From: Mya arenaria
Taxonomy: Eukaryota > Mollusca > Bivalvia > Myida > Myidae
Length of the DNA stretch: 64,000 nucleotides
Direction of reading: 5' to 3'
Assembly: GCF_026914265.1 (NCBI RefSeq)
Contig: NC_069124.1
Location: forward strand, 13,537,088 to 13,601,087
Made by a program: the position numbers and the translations under genes. Positions 1 through 13,260 of the stretch are shown one piece after another. Below the pieces are notes generated by a model. That model searched no databases and was not told the origin of the DNA. It was given only the letters and a program-made list of their open reading frames with translations. The stretch's first letter is position 1. Every line of letters starts with the position of its first letter.

Positions 1-283
1 GCATCATGCGGTAAATTATTAGTATTTCACAACCACTTTATGAAAATGTATCCAAACAGTAGCGGGTTCGAATCTTTTAAGTTTGTTTCATTCCTAAATA
101 ACATTGTTTCATGCTGGTTGTAAATTATTTCCGGTCACGGCCATGAGATTATATCATTTTCTAATAAACTATTTTGTTTGCTTTTTTATAAATTTCAGGT
201 TTTTGACTTATCCCTCAATACTTCTTAATATATTTCAACATTCTGTAATAGCACAAATGTATTGGTTCTTTTTTTTATAGCCA

Positions 284-343
284 CCTGGTTGCTGAAGTTT
301 GAGAGGACCTTTATGGACAAAAAATCCTGCTCAAGATAGTTCT
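284..343 (+). other. Possible terminal coding exon, unidentified
   Basis: A T-rich tract ending in TAG at about 281 is followed by a short open frame reading TWLLKFERTFMDKKSCSR and then a stop near 342. This could be the last exon of a plus-strand gene entering from the left edge, with 3'UTR after it. No domain is recognisable, and a chance open frame behind a chance acceptor is just as possible. Confidence 0.15.
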
Positions 344-1740
344 GTCTGGAATTCCATACCATCTCCAGAGTATGGAAAATGTCTTCAAGTAAGAAGAGAT
401 TCTAAGCAAGTGCATTTCTGACTCCTCCAAAATGCTTCTTTGTAGTCAATTACCTTGGAGTTGTTTAATACTTAATTTAATTGCAAAATATTCAAACATA
501 ATATATTTCATCTATTTTGTCTTGATCTTTGAATCCGTCAAATTACACTATGACTATCATTATGTGACTATATCAAGGTTATCAACGTTGACGCCATTTG
601 ATAATGACGTCATTTCCTGTTCATTATATACATACAACCTGATGAAGGCCGAATGGCAGAAACGTTGTTTTATAAATAGATAATTTGTGTTGAAGTTGGA
701 CTTCTTAAATTTTCACCATATGTGAATATATCAAATTTATGACTACATAAAGAAGTGTGTATGCCTCAAATGATTGTTAACTGGTATATCTTCACAGTAG
801 TAGTTAGTACTTTTATTCTGTTAAAACATTGCATTTATGTTATTTGCAGATTCTGATGTCATATTTCAAGAGAATGCAGATGTTAGTCAACCCTGTCAAA
901 CTTGTTTGTGTGAATAATACAAAATGTGACATTTACAGCAAATATGTAATAATTGAGCAACGTATAGACAATTGCAAAACTATGTTATGTTAATTTTGTG
1001 CCATATTTAGCATTTAAAACCAGATACTTTCAGTTTTTGCTGGTTTGTTCGGTTTCTTTTATTCATGATTTTTTTTTCAAGAAGACACCAGTTCGGTGTA
1101 TAGTACTTATGGTGTTTTAACTGTCAATGAATCCAAGATCACTGTATGTTGTTGAACTGATATATATGTTAAACATTGAAGATCCAGCTGTCAGTACAGA
1201 AAACATTGATTGTGCTTTTGAGAACACTGAATTTTATCAACATAATTTGGTTTATTGGGTCTTTTGGTTTATACCTGATTTTAGCAAAGCTCTTTACAAT
1301 ATTCATTAATTGAAATTTAGATAATTTTGATCATTAGACAGGATGTTTGTCAGATTTGTCATTGCAAACAAATTATTTTAAAGTTTATTGAAAGCATCGT
1401 TAAGATGATTCTGTAATTAAAGCAGAATTGTATTTGCCCTTAAAATCTAAACAACACATTTGTTCATAATTGACATTTTGCAACTTTTTTGGCGGGGGTG
1501 TGGTGTATGATTTTGTATCACTGAGATATTTTGCAGATAATTTTCCAGAGCTGCTTGGCTACATATTGTTCATATACAATCATAATTATTAGTAACTGAT
1601 TAAATGTTTTGCCATGTTTTACCATCATATTTAAATATATTTTTGCCCATTCAATTCTAGTTAAAATTATAATAACCCCTGCTTGTTACATACTTCAGTG
1701 CAACATTATTGATATGTGATCATTTTTAGATTGACTATTC
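344..1740. other. AT-rich stretch, no gene seen
   Basis: Short open frames at 432-683 and 1127-1309 on the plus strand have AT-driven composition, no recognisable domain and no convincing splice context. I see no repeat structure here beyond simple A/T runs. Confidence 0.5.
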
Positions 1741-1744
1741 GAAG

Positions 1745-2305
1745 AATAAGGAGAGCTATCCTAGTCACCCGAGTGTCAGCGTCAGCATTACCACTTATGT
1801 AAAAGTTTGCGTACCACCTCAAATATTTTCAAAGTCCATTGACATACTGTTTTGAAACTTCGCACGCGTGTTCACCATCATGCTCCCAACCTGTACACAG
1901 GAGGAGGTCACTGTATCGAGCATTTTGACATAATTATGCCCCTTTTTTACTTAGAATTTAGGTGTAAGTTTGCGTACCACCTCAAATATTTTCAAAGTCC
2001 ATTGACATCTGGCTTTGAAACTTTGTACGCCTGTTCACCATTATGCCCCCAACCTTTACACAGGAGGAGGTAACTCTATCAAGCATTTTGACAAAATTAT
2101 GCCCCTTTTTCAACTTTACAATTTATGTAAAAGTTTACGTACCACCTCAAATATTTTCAATTTATGTAAATATCTCAGCACATCATGTATTGCTTTGAAA
2201 TCTAATATAACAGTGATCAATTCATGTTTCTCCAAAACTTTTCAATCCATACACCGAAAAGCGGCGGAATAGTCCAGCGCGCTGTCTCTGTGACAGCTCT
2301 TGTTT
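1745..2305. repeat. Dispersed non-autonomous element with internal ~163 bp tandem units
   Basis: The core has two full and one partial copy of a unit that starts AAGTTTGCGTACCACCTC (about 1803, 1966 and 2130) and contains ACAGGAGGAGGT and ATTATGCCCC. The ends carry short inverted matches: AGAGCTATC near 1751 and GACAGCTCT near 2294. The layout of short terminal inverted repeats around internal direct repeats fits a non-autonomous DNA element. From memory, similar sequence is widespread in bivalve genomes. The open frames across it (1852-2272) are repeat-derived. Confidence 0.65.
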
Positions 2306-2880
2306 TTATTTATTTTCTGTTTGTAACATATTCCTCAAATGCGTTTGTGTACTTGATCTCAAATGCATAGTAGCTTTATTTAAGTTAATTAAGAAGAATA
2401 ACTCTAAACTTCATATAAAATATAAAGTAATGCATTATATATAATGTATACACTATTATTGAAGATTGTTGCATATACACTAAATAAATTGCTAACAGCA
2501 ACAAAACTGCTTGTTATTTAAAAAGTTTTATTAACATACACAATAAAGCGTTTCCCTTTTACTCCTAGTATGTTTTACGTAGTCATTAAGTAAGCTTAAA
2601 GTGTTCGGCAATAGCACTTCAAGCCCGTAGAGGCAGCGCCTTAATTAATATTAACTACTGTTTTGTTGAAGTATGGCTAGTGCTCGATATTTAAAAATAA
2701 GTTCAGAATATTAAAAATCAGGTCATGTTTTTTAATACAGACATGTTTATTGTGGCATGTATTGATATTGTTTAATTAACTTATATCATTGGGGACAGAT
2801 GGCCAACTCACTAATATCATAGGGGACATGTACATATTTCAAGACATCCCGGTATTTAGCATGTTAAATTATGTAGTTAA
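2306..2880. other. No gene identified; 3' flank of locus 1
   Basis: The stretch is AT-rich. The next exon of the F5/8C-EGF gene would be expected here or off the left edge, but no EGF, transmembrane or phosphatase exon could be read on the minus strand. A minus-strand AATAAA occurs near 2524-2531. If the donor at 2889 were not used, the frame would stop after about eleven more codons. Confidence 0.4.
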
Positions 2881-2889
2881 GCAACATAC

Positions 2890-5800
2890 CAATGGCTTGA
2901 CAGGTATCGCCTGTAAAACCGGGTAAACAGCCACCCAAGCAAGAACCTTCTTTCTTGTCACACCCTGCAACGCAGTGTCCACACGGTTTTGAGCAATTAG
3001 TGCCATACGTTCCATTTTCGCATTCTTAAAAGACGAAACAGTAATCCCATATTTACCAAATAAAGAAGAAAAAAAGTGTAAATCAAAATACAAATATGTA
3101 TATTAATGTATTTTTGAGTCAGGTTATCGTACCTTTGTCGCACATTTTGCCTGTGTACCCTGCTTTACAATATTTACAAGTGCCGTCTAGTTTGCTACAC
3201 GTATGGACGCAATTAAGACTGCAAATACTATTACAATTGGGTCCATACCTTCCATCTTCGCATTCTACAGCAGAAAAGAAAATACATGTAAAGCATTATG
3301 GTATGAGCCTTGTAATACAACTCGGGTAGCATCGATTTACATTTTCATGTATCGCCACTCACTGTAACATTTCATAAATTTTAGACTCATAGTTCAAAGT
3401 TATGAAATTGATGCTATCTGAAAAAAGTTTCCTTTAAAAATGTATATCCACTGATATATTTGAGAATATTATATATTTTCATCACATTTGGCTCTTAAGC
3501 TACATTCTACTACTCACCATCTGTACAATTTTGAGTATGTTTATAGCCCGCTGCACATGTCTTGCAGTGTCCATTGCTTACGTTGCACGGAGCTCCGTTG
3601 GAACACTGACCACATGGGTGTTCGCATTCCTCCCCCCACATGCTGATGCTACAATCTGTTTCATTAAGGTAATAGTGACAATTAGATTGGACTGGCAGCT
3701 AGAACATATAATGAAGGTACAACTAACACTCACTTACTTAAAACTTTTTGTTTTAAAAAGGAATGAAAACTACAGGAAAATAGAGTCAAGTGGCCCAAAA
3801 CGTTCTGTAAACTTGTTCAACATTACAATGGTCAACTTTAACAGACAAATATCATCTGGCAAACTAGACAGATTCTATAAAAATATAAATGAAACAGTTA
3901 TAATAAACAAGATAACCCCTTCTTCCGACTGTTAGTACGAATAGCATATCACAACTAATGATAAATCATTTAGTGAGATTTAACCCGCTTCTCAAGAGTT
4001 AAGCCCAAGTTAAATACTTTTGTTGCACATGCCGTCCTTGCCCGTCCACCTGTTAACACAGCCTGAAGTACAAACACCTGTAAGTCTGTCTTGCATAGAA
4101 CCTGGGACAAGACAATGACAGGGAACAGAACAGTTGTATCCGCAGTAGTTCTCCGGACAATCTGAATGACAATACAATGGAAACTACATGGATAAACCTA
4201 ACCAAAGGTTCAAGGCCAACCGAACACTGAACAGAAGAAACACAACGTTATAAGACAACACATTCACATAATATTGTCATTAAACTAGTGTTGTACTGTA
4301 TAATCAAGTGAAATACATTATTTCGAGTGTTTACCTTTACTTAAATGCATCAAAAACAGGTCTTGTTAGTGAAGACACAAACATCGCATAGGTCGTATAT
4401 GAATATGCCCGTTAGTCAAATCATCAGTTGTAATTAAACATGAAAAATGAATAAATAGCAAAATTGTGTGTACGAATGGAAATTTGACGATCATTGAACT
4501 GCACTTTGTACTATGAATCAATGTGCATGTTTGTTCGTGCGTTATTGTCAATGACTTACGTGCAAACACTTGGATTTCACACACAGTAAAGTGAGAGGAA
4601 CCGTTCATTTGTTGTATCCTTAAATGTTGCCCTTTTGATGACAGGAAGATCCCTGGCATAGGTCGTGAGTCCGTAGCATTATCATAAATCGTTTTGAAAG
4701 TCCCTCCGTTAGATACGGCAATAGTAAAGTCAGTAGCAAGGAAACCAGCTGAAACATTGGGCAAATTAATTTGCATTTGCAAGGTTGTCTTTTTGTCCGA
4801 AGTTTCTTGATATTCATATGTTTATATAAAAGCACTGTCATTCCTGTCTTTTACAAGTAATTTGCGGATCTTTTTCAATGTATAAACATTCATGAAAACA
4901 CGTACCTTCTTTATATAGAGTTAGCAGAACTAAGTTTATGTCAAGTCGCTGTTGTAGGTCTACATCCATCCATTTATTGTTTCTATCATTTGCATACATT
5001 CCAGAGCACTTATGTATATTTGTGTTAATTGTGTTGCCATCAACTGCTCCGGTTGGCGAATATTTCGACGATGCATCGTTCGGACTCAGAGTTAAACGTT
5101 TGCCAAATGCCATATTTATTCCTAAAGTACGAGTATACACATGGATACAATATAATTAACCTTAAACTTAAATATGATTCAAAATGGTAAGTATTACTTT
5201 TTAAACATGTTCGATGTATAAGCCAATTGCTGCAACCTACTTACCATATAAGAAAGATTCATATAATAAGTTCAACGGTAGATAGTCATAATAACTGTTT
5301 ACAGTTTAGATGTTCTATAACAACACACATTTTAAAGCTTTCATATTGATATAACAATGGTAAATTGATGGTGTCAACTACCTGCACTTATCTTAATATC
5401 ACAGAGAACCAGCTGTGACGCAATGTTAGCCATCTCAATCCTGACAGAGTTACCAATCATAGGCGTGCCACACTGCACAACCATGGTTTTGTGCGGGATC
5501 GCGATACGATTGTGCTGGTAACAAATAGAGGGTCTTTCGGTCGGCGGTTTGTTGTTTCTTTCATCCTCAGTGTAACCCCATGAAGTCAGGTTTTCTATGT
5601 AGATCTTGAAGCCGTTAAAGTATTCTGGATAAACGAATTAAATTTAACAGTCAATGTTATCCTTGCATGTGCATCTAGGATTTTCACAGAGTCTCATTGT
5701 CGGCCTAAAATAAATGTTCTTAAATAAATGTATTTACGAAGGCCATATAGTCAGTCCTGAAACATAAATGAGATCTTAATGAATAGCTGTACAAGAATAA

Positions 5801-8800
5801 CAGAAACCTTTAGGTTTTTTATTTTTTATTTTAATAAACTAAATCATTCAACGTAGAAGTAAAGGTTTTGAACAATTGAGAGTGATACCAGTAGATTTGG
5901 GACAATAACAATATAGTTACAAAGATACATGTGAGGTCACACATCACTCGAATATAATGCCATTTTTGAACGCATTCGCCTGGAATAAAACAGATGTTAC
6001 TAAAAACTTGTTAAGAAAGAGGTGCTTGACGACCGGTAAAACATTTTTTAATGACATTTGGCACCTAATCTGCGCTGTTGGATACCATACACACATACAG
6101 TGTTCGCTTCACAAGGTATGTACGCGATAGGTTCTTCATCAGTGAATCTATCAGGGAAAACCAGAAGGCGAAATAATTGTCAGATTTGCTTGCATTTGCG
6201 TTTTGTGACAGAACGGGATATCATTTTTCGTACCAGATAAAAAGGAAAACAACTAGGTGTGAACGGAAAAGACGGCGAAATACCTTAAATGGCTCGCAGA
6301 TAAAAGTGTGTAAAGCGCATGATGTATGAACTATATTTTATATTTGACTCGCATGGTATGGTGACTAAGATTCCAGTACTACAAAGACAACAGTTACCGG
6401 ATCGGTTTATACCCACTACGTAGAACCCGCTTTTGGTAGCAACTAAAACCCGTTCACAATCCGGGTTACGCGGTGTCATGCCTCTTACGACAATGCCCTT
6501 GCTCATAAGTCAGTTGTGGTAAAAAGTATTAAGATAAAAACGGATTTCATACACAGCTGGAATATGAACCTGACCTAGCTCATGTGTATTGGGGCTGAAC
6601 ATGACACTCAAAGAGTATTTATTTACTCGATTCATGCCATGTCTTTGACACTGCTACTATCAAGTGTTATAACATCATGTCAGACGAGGTCGACCAAAAT
6701 GAGAACTATTTCGAGGGATATCACTAACTATCTAAGTTGTGTATAATATTTCCAAATAGTGGAGATGGCGTTAGCACCTTTTATATGTCCCTCGCATTTC
6801 GGACAATTTTAAATTTCGTGCTAGTACGAAAGAAATTTGAAAACTATGAATTTGAGAGGTAATAATTAGAGATTAGTTTTATCTAATTAAACATTTTACG
6901 CATACTACAGGATGGCAGGTAAATGTTTCGTTAATTGTGGTCACCATGATTTCATTATTGTAGTCAAAACGGCGACATTACAGAAATGCAAAGCCAACTA
7001 GGACGATATACTACGTATATATCCATTTGATAGGTTACCAAAACAGGAAGTTAAATAATGATGATAATTGTATATATGACAATTGAATTCAATGTCATGA
7101 TCGAAATATTTTTCTTATAAACGATGTATCGCTTATCGTGATGCGCTGTCTAAATATAGCTTTATTTCGCAATACGGTTTTGGCAATCTCAGGACATAGC
7201 ATATGTTGGTGTAACAGAGCATTTATGGTTATCATAAACGTTTAAGTGCACACAATATTTTATGAAGATAGGTTATATTACTTTAAAAAATAACCTTAAT
7301 GCGTTTAGTTCATACACACAGTTTTGTATTCCTGTCTCAAGTATTAAGCTGTTCAGATCGCTACAGAAAATATGTGTAAATTTTAAATACAATACTCTAA
7401 CAGTTACATTTTTAACATACTTCTAAGGGTTTCATCGTTTGACAACACCAGTTGGAAATCATAAAATCTTGTGTTGTTGATGAAGTAAATGCTCCAGAAC
7501 GGTTCATTGCGCCTATTGATTCTATGAGAAGCGCTGTCTGTTGAGCTACATGTTAAGATGTTTCCATAATGTGCTTGTTGCGAGTATTGTTGTCCAGGAT
7601 GTGGAAGGTTGTCTAAATGTCTTGAACCATACAGTTTGTTTATCTCATCGTTAAAATCCAGCGCAATATCATCTAATAATTAGAAAAATATCAAAGTAGT
7701 ATGTATTTAAATGAGTGGTGTTTGAGGTATGATAAATTGGATTATGATTGACGTGATGGAATGCTATACATGTAAAGAGCATTTCTTACAATACTGGCAC
7801 CCAGGTCCGAACCAGTGTCTTTCGCACTCTTTACAAGCTCCAGTGACGTTAGCACACTGTTTGTTTCCGGCGCAGTGACAAAAGTGTTCACAATCGGGTC
7901 CAAACCGGTACAAACCATTATCGTCGACTCCACAGGCTAAACTCACTGAAATATATAACAATGTATTATTATGTAGGTATGCATCTCTTTCTTGTCTTGG
8001 ATATTTTGCTAACAGACGTTTTAAAACTATTATCTAATATAGTACGTATTGCGTAAAATGATAAAGAATTTATATATTCATATTTAAAAAAGGTGATAAT
8101 TCAGATCCTAATAATTATCGAGGCATTACATTAACTAGCTGTTTGCTGTGTTAATAAATGAAAGGCTGAAACGATGGGTTAAGGAAATGGACTTACTCAC
8201 CGATGCTCAATTCGGTTTTAAAAGCAATTATAACACAATAGATGCAATTTTCTTGTTAAAGTCGTTCATTGACAAACAAATTAACTGGAAAATAAAAAGA
8301 AGCTATATTGTTGTTACGTTGACCTACTTAAGTATTTTGATTCTATTTATAGAAATGGTTTATGGTATAAGCTATTGAAGTCTGGATTTGACGGTCGTCT
8401 ATTTAACGTAATTAAATTAATTTATTGTGAAGTGAGATTATGTGTAAAACATATGGGCTCGTTATCTGATTGTTATGATTGTGATATTGACCTTTTACAG
8501 GAAGAAATCTTGTCACCGATTTTATTTTCAATGTTCGTTAATGATATAGAACTATACTTTAATGAAAATAACGATGCAGGTTTAGCATTAGACCAACTTT
8601 CAATTTATTTGTTATTGTTTGCAGATGATGCTGTAATATTATCTGATACTGTTGAAAGTCTTCAAAGATCTTTAAATAATGTGCAATGCATTTTGTGAAC
8701 AGTGGAAACTAAAGATAAATGTAAATAAAACAAAAATAGTTATATATAAAAAGGGAGGTAATAACAATGAAAATGTAAATCTTTACTACTGTAATGAATT

Positions 8801-10478
8801 GATAGAAAAGGTTTTATCTTTCAATTATCTTGGTATTGTTTTGTCAAGCGGAGGATCATTTAAACGCTACACAGCCATTAGCAGATAAAGGACTTAAGGC
8901 TATGGGAAATTTGTTTGGGATAACTAGGGGGAAAGAAATTCCTGTTAACATTATGTTGGGTTTATTCGACTCATTTGTGTCATCAATATTGTGCTATTTT
9001 TGTGAAGTATTTGGCTTTTGTAGAGCTGAAAATATAGAAAGGGTTCATAGACAATTTCTGAAGAGACTTCTTGTTGCAAAAATAAGCTCTAGTAACTCTG
9101 CAATATATGGTGAACTAGGACGGTACCCTCTGTATGTTACTAAACATGTACGAATCGTAAAATGTTTTCTTAAACTGTACAATTTAAAAGAGACAATTGC
9201 ATTTTAAAACAATACATTGCAAAGCCTTCGATACGATGCGGAAAATAACACGAATTCAAACAAGTGGTGTTCAAATGTACGCACTACATTACAAAATGCA
9301 GGATTCAATGAAGTATGGTTATATCCGGAGTCGATTAATATTGATTATTTTATTCCTATTTTTAGAAGATTATTAATCCACTCATTTATTGATCATTTGA
9401 AAAATGATATAAACTCATTAAGTTCACTAGTGTTATACAGAGAAATAAAATGTATTATTCATGTGTCATCGTATACAGATAAATTGTATAGCTATAGACT
9501 TAGAAATAGTATTGCTAGATTAAGATTGTTTTTTCATATGTTAAATGTTGAAAGAGGCAGATATGTTAATATTGAAAGAAATCAACGTAAATGTGTTTTA
9601 TGTGTTCATAATGTTATTGAAGATGAATATCACTTTGTCTTGATTTGTCCGCAATATAATTACATAAGGAAAAATACATAACTAAATTGTATGCAAGATT
9701 ATGCATGTTTAAATTCATTCAATTATTAAACTCGGAAAATGCTGCATGTCTACGAAAACTAGCTTTGTATTGCTAACATGCTTTTAAGCTACGATAAAAT
9801 GCTTTGAATAATAATGCTTAACTTTATTGATTTTAACATGTCGAAATCATTGATAATTTATATACGTATATACGCCCAATGCACTCTCGCATTTATCAAC
9901 TATTGGCATTGCCATGCCATGTGTTATGTGATTGTAATAACGATGAACTGTATATGTGCAAGTAAACAATAAATGATCTGTTCTGTTCTGTTCTATATAC
10001 AGAATATGCAATAATAGACGGTACATGTACGTCGTGTTATTACATAAAGTAAGATATATATACGTACATGTACCGTCTATGATTGCATATTCTTTTTAAT
10101 GAATAGAAAAATTAACACTTGAAAGAAAAGCCAAATACAAAAATGGTCAACTGTAAATTTAAGAAAAGCAGTGTTACTTGTTTCGACTAAGATTCTGTTC
10201 AATCGTTTGCCATTAACGCTATAAATTGCGTAAATGTTTTTATATTATCTCATAGTTGGTATATTATTATTTCCCCTGAACATCAGTGTGCTTTGAAAAG
10301 CAATACATGTAAGTCTATAGGCAATTTAGATTTGAGTATTGGGTAATATGATATTATTGTATGTTATCCAAACATGCAAACTATTGTGAATTAAACATAA
10401 GGAAAACTTACGTGAAAAGAAATATCTGCTAAAATGCATAAACACATAAATAAATCCAACATGTCGGTAATCCCCCAT
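2890..10478 (-). CDS. F5/8C- and EGF-domain extracellular protein (5' part of gene)
   Basis: Exons read on the minus strand: 10412-10478, 7790-7945, 7421-7672, 5382-5624, 4906-5121, 4560-4748, 4018-4161, 3518-3655, 3133-3264, 2890-3024. All junctions are GT/AG and phase 1, giving 557 open codons. The start is ATG at 10478 in good context (TTCACCATGGG), followed by a hydrophobic leader. Residues ~25-74 are a Cys-rich EGF/laminin-like module ending WFGPGCQY. Residues 75-239 and 240-374 are F5/8C (galactose-binding-like) domains: the second begins INMAFGKRLTLS, has AVDGNT and WMDVDLQQ, and closes FTVCEIQVFA; the first has WSIYF and closes LCDIKISAG. Four EGF-like modules follow (375-557), two opening ECENGTYGTNC and ECEDGRYGPNC. 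F5/8C domains typically bind glycans or lipids, so a recognition or adhesion role is inferred. The reading is still open at 2890, so a membrane anchor, cytoplasmic domains, or just a stop could follow. The first intron holds a LINE. Exon 1 is the least certain exon. Confidence 0.82.
5625..7420. other. Intron of the F5/8C-EGF gene, nothing recognised
   Basis: This 1.8 kb intron is AT-rich. Small open frames at 6058-6240 (plus) and 6285-6506 (minus) have no family resemblance that I can name. No clear repeat element was seen. Confidence 0.4.
8085..9992 (+). mobile_element. 5'-truncated, frameshifted non-LTR retrotransposon (LINE)
   Basis: The copy begins mid reverse transcriptase with DPNNYRGITLTS and continues through DAQFGFKSNYNTIDAIFLL, LSPILFSMFVNDIE and the catalytic box LLLFADDAVILSDT (about 8618-8660). 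The C-terminal part has a CxxC...EDEYHF...CPQY zinc-like motif (9594-9655). Stops and frameshifts split it into at least five frames. The 3' end carries a TGTTC pentamer tail (about 9976-9992), the kind of short tandem tail some LINE clades use. It sits in the first intron of the minus-strand F5/8C-EGF gene, in opposite orientation. Clade is not assigned. Confidence 0.9.
10002..10092. repeat. Near-perfect inverted repeat, 31-bp arms
   Basis: The left arm 10002-10032 (starts GAATATGCAATAATAGACGG) and right arm 10062-10092 (ends GATTGCATATTC) are reverse complements with one mismatch, around a 29-base AT-rich spacer. It begins about ten bases past the LINE tail. It could be a tiny MITE or a structure made during insertion. 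Confidence 0.85.
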
Positions 10479-10489
10479 GGTGAACGAAT

Positions 10490-11640
10490 GTGACAATTTG
10501 AAATAAGGAAGTTGATATATAATTGCATCTTCGTCTAACAAACGTAGTTATTAAATGAAATATAAAGCCAGCAACTGTCGCTCTGCGGCAACAATAAAAC
10601 CATTAAAACACTTCAAAATACCGCCATTGAAACACGGTTAAATTTAAAAAAATAGAGGAAAGGGGAATATTTGAATTAAGTTTAACAAGTGGTTCCTTAT
10701 TCTGTGCTGGTTAAACATTAAACGCGTTTGTAAGTTTAGTAAGTACCTAAATCGATTTTGCACATGGTATAAAGCTGCCGATAATAATTGTCAATGAATA
10801 CAAACGACATATGCATTATTCCTTATCAGACTTAAAATATGTATACGAAACATTATACTTCAGCATATTTCTGTGAGCATATAATTTTGAAAGATGAATG
10901 TCACACTTCTAAAGATTTGTTAATTGAATTTCTTTATCATTTTAATTATTTGCTCAAGGTTTTTGATATATAAATAAATTACTAACTAAATGCATATACT
11001 CTGCAATTAATAATAATATGAAAGTTGGGTTTGAGCATTATTGACGGCAGTTTGGGATAGGTCTCAATATTGTACCATGGAGGATCACGTGATCAAAATG
11101 GACCAGCCAAATTGTAATTGTAAAATAAAACTATAAAATTTGTTTGATAAGAAAACACCTTTACAAACAAACAGTTGTATAAACTGATTAAAGAAAAAGG
11201 AAACATTAAGACACAAAAATGCATGTCTTATACCGTTATCACAAATCTTTGGGCACATTAAATTTGGTACTTAATAACTCGCACCCAAACTCTTAGGCTA
11301 CGCTTTTTTACAGCTTGGTTTACAAACTTTAAGACCCGATTCATCAAAGCTCAGAGAAACGTTTCGGAGGATGTTTTGCTTATTCGAGTTAATCTGATTT
11401 TTAATAAATTGGTAAACTTGAAAAGTCAAGGACACTCCTACGTACAGGGTACAGAAGGTAGAAAAATCAGCTATATGCTTATCAAAAAAATGCTCAAAAT
11501 GAGCCAATATCTGAACACTGTGCGCAAGAGTGAGGACAAAACATTACATATTAACAGTATCAATAATAAAACGTAGGAACTGTACGTAACCCAACAAGTA
11601 CATAGGCTCACACGATAACCCGTCAGCCAATCAAATCGCA
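10490..11640. other. Upstream flank of locus 1, no gene seen
   Basis: AT-rich sequence upstream of the proposed start codon. The promoter of the F5/8C-EGF gene should lie here, but no TATA box or initiator stood out. Open frames at 11298-11576 on both strands are short and unrecognised. Confidence 0.35.
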
Positions 11641-11649
11641 GGAATTTCA

Positions 11650-12005
11650 GTAAAGATACCATTCGGAGCTCCTCGGCCATTTTTATCGAAAACAACCTCG
11701 GATGTATGCCGGTACATCAGTTGAAGTCGTTCGTAAATATTTGAATTATATCATTAATTAAATGTAGTGTTTTAGAGTTGTTTTTATTGATCTAAGTTTA
11801 AATTGATTGCCAGTGACATGTATTATTGCAAACATAATTAAGATTCCCAAGAGTTAAGTCAAAACGTTTAACTCCTTAATAAAATTACTACGCGATCTAC
11901 TTGCAGCGAACTTAAACGTATCTCTTTTTGAGTATGTTAACTGTCCACATACATACGAGGTTGTTTTCGATATGGGCCGAGGAGTTCCGAATGTAAAGCT
12001 ACTTC
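11650..12005. mobile_element. MITE-like element with long terminal inverted repeats
   Basis: Sequence at 11665-11715 (CATTCGGAGCTCCTCGGCC, then TATCGAAAACAACCTCGGAT) recurs as reverse complement at about 11940-11990 (AACAACCTCGTATGTATG on the opposite strand). The arms are about 50-60 bp with a few differences around an AT-rich 220-bp core. No transposase frame is present. Outer boundaries are approximate. Confidence 0.6.
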
Positions 12006-12084
12006 AGGGTGTTGTGCTAAAACCCGTTACCTTGTAGTGATATTGGGAAAAGCCCGTATCACAGTTTATGGTGCATTTGATACA

Positions 12085-12350
12085 AATCACTGGAGCTCAA
12101 ACCAACATTTTTGATCGCTAAGATTACCGATAAAAATCGTTTCTACAAAGGAAAATCATTAAAAGTTTGTCAAAGAGAAAAAAATATTAGGTCAATCGAT
12201 GATTCCGACACATATGGTAAGCTTTCAAAAAAGTATTATTTCATACATATTTGGAGGTACCGTGATATTAACAAGTTACTTTAAAACGCCACAAAAGTAG
12301 TTTGTTTCGTCTGTGGAGACATACGAGGGACATTCATTAAGTAACCTATT
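12085..12350 (+). repeat. Dispersed repeat, copy 1
   Basis: Shares a collinear run of motifs with 48130-48385: GATACAAATCACTGGAGCT, a GATTACC..AAA.AAATCGTTT block, GTTTGTCA, GGT(C/T)AATCGATGA, TTACTTTAA, and a final CTGTGGAG..CAT.CGAGGGACA. Copies differ by many substitutions. No coding sequence is seen; family unknown. Confidence 0.65.
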
Positions 12351-12844
12351 ATTATGATTTTCGTCTGCTGTGAATATTTAGGTTAGCGACATGTTTCAAT
12401 GTTAACACAAGCTTAAGCAATTTCCAACTTCATTATTTGGAGGATTCTGTAGTATTCTTCTATATTCATTCGAAGACGATGGCTACTGAAGTAAAATATA
12501 AATTGTTTGTAGACATTAAATATACGGATAAAAAGAATGTTTAAAACATCAACCAACAGTACTCTTAAAGACTGTTTTAAACATGAATCATCAGTCCTCT
12601 TAAACAAACTTATTAAACTATTTGGGAAGATTTTTTTACAACTAGGAAAATATTCAGTTACTTACTTCTTTCGCTTACCAACATGGTAAATCTAACACAT
12701 AAACATATACTTTACAAAATAATGACACGCATGTGTAGACAGTACAGACATGACAAACTGATGTAGCGTCATTGGCGTATACAAAAGTTTGTTCAATATT
12801 CAGTAATGTATCCACGCAGCTTTTTAAAACAAAAAAACGCCCTC

Positions 12845-13260
12845 GTTTAATCTTTTTTAATTAAACAGTTAGTATTAGTATTATCACCTTTATAAGTTTA
12901 TTATTATTTGTTTTATTATTAAGTTTACCTAAGTTAATGCATACTTTGATAAGATGTACCTTGTACGTGTTTACTTTATTCTGAATTGCTTGGATAAGAG
13001 TGAGGTTGTGCTCGCAAACTGGTTTAACCCCAGTAAATATTTCTGACTGTTCCAAGGCGGTGCCTAGCAATCCTTGATAAACACACCTAGTTTATATAGT
13101 ATATATGCACTGTGTTGTTTGTGGAATTTTGTGCTGTTGTTTGTTTTGTTTTGTTTTTTGGCTCTATGTCTTTGGCGTTTACCTTGTGCCACTAAACGGG
13201 GTTTATGTTTGAAATTTTGGCTTCTGAGCTTGTTTCTGTAGTTTTTCATATAACTATTAA
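12845..13260 (-). mobile_element. 3' end fragment of a LINE (same family as 17500-20540)
   Basis: On the minus strand the frame reads NYRNKLRSQNFKHKPRLVAQ then GKRQRH. The same tail is seen at the 3' end of the large LINE at 17500-20540 and at 29740 and 46690. A 3' untranslated part with an AACTGGTTTAACCCCAGTAAAT block follows (about 13016-13038 read on plus). Strongly 5'-truncated. Confidence 0.7.

Noticed and set aside
2869..3093. 74-codon minus frame covering the last EGF-like exon seen
   Set aside because: It is a different frame from the EGF reading and lacks the Cys spacing.
3531..3935. 134-codon plus-strand open frame
   Set aside because: It runs antisense to an EGF-like exon (3518-3655) and on into the intron; the minus reading has the Cys pattern and splice sites.
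8830..9681. Candidate separate genes in the open frames at 8830-9207 and 9217-9681
   Set aside because: They are consecutive pieces of one frameshifted LINE polyprotein.
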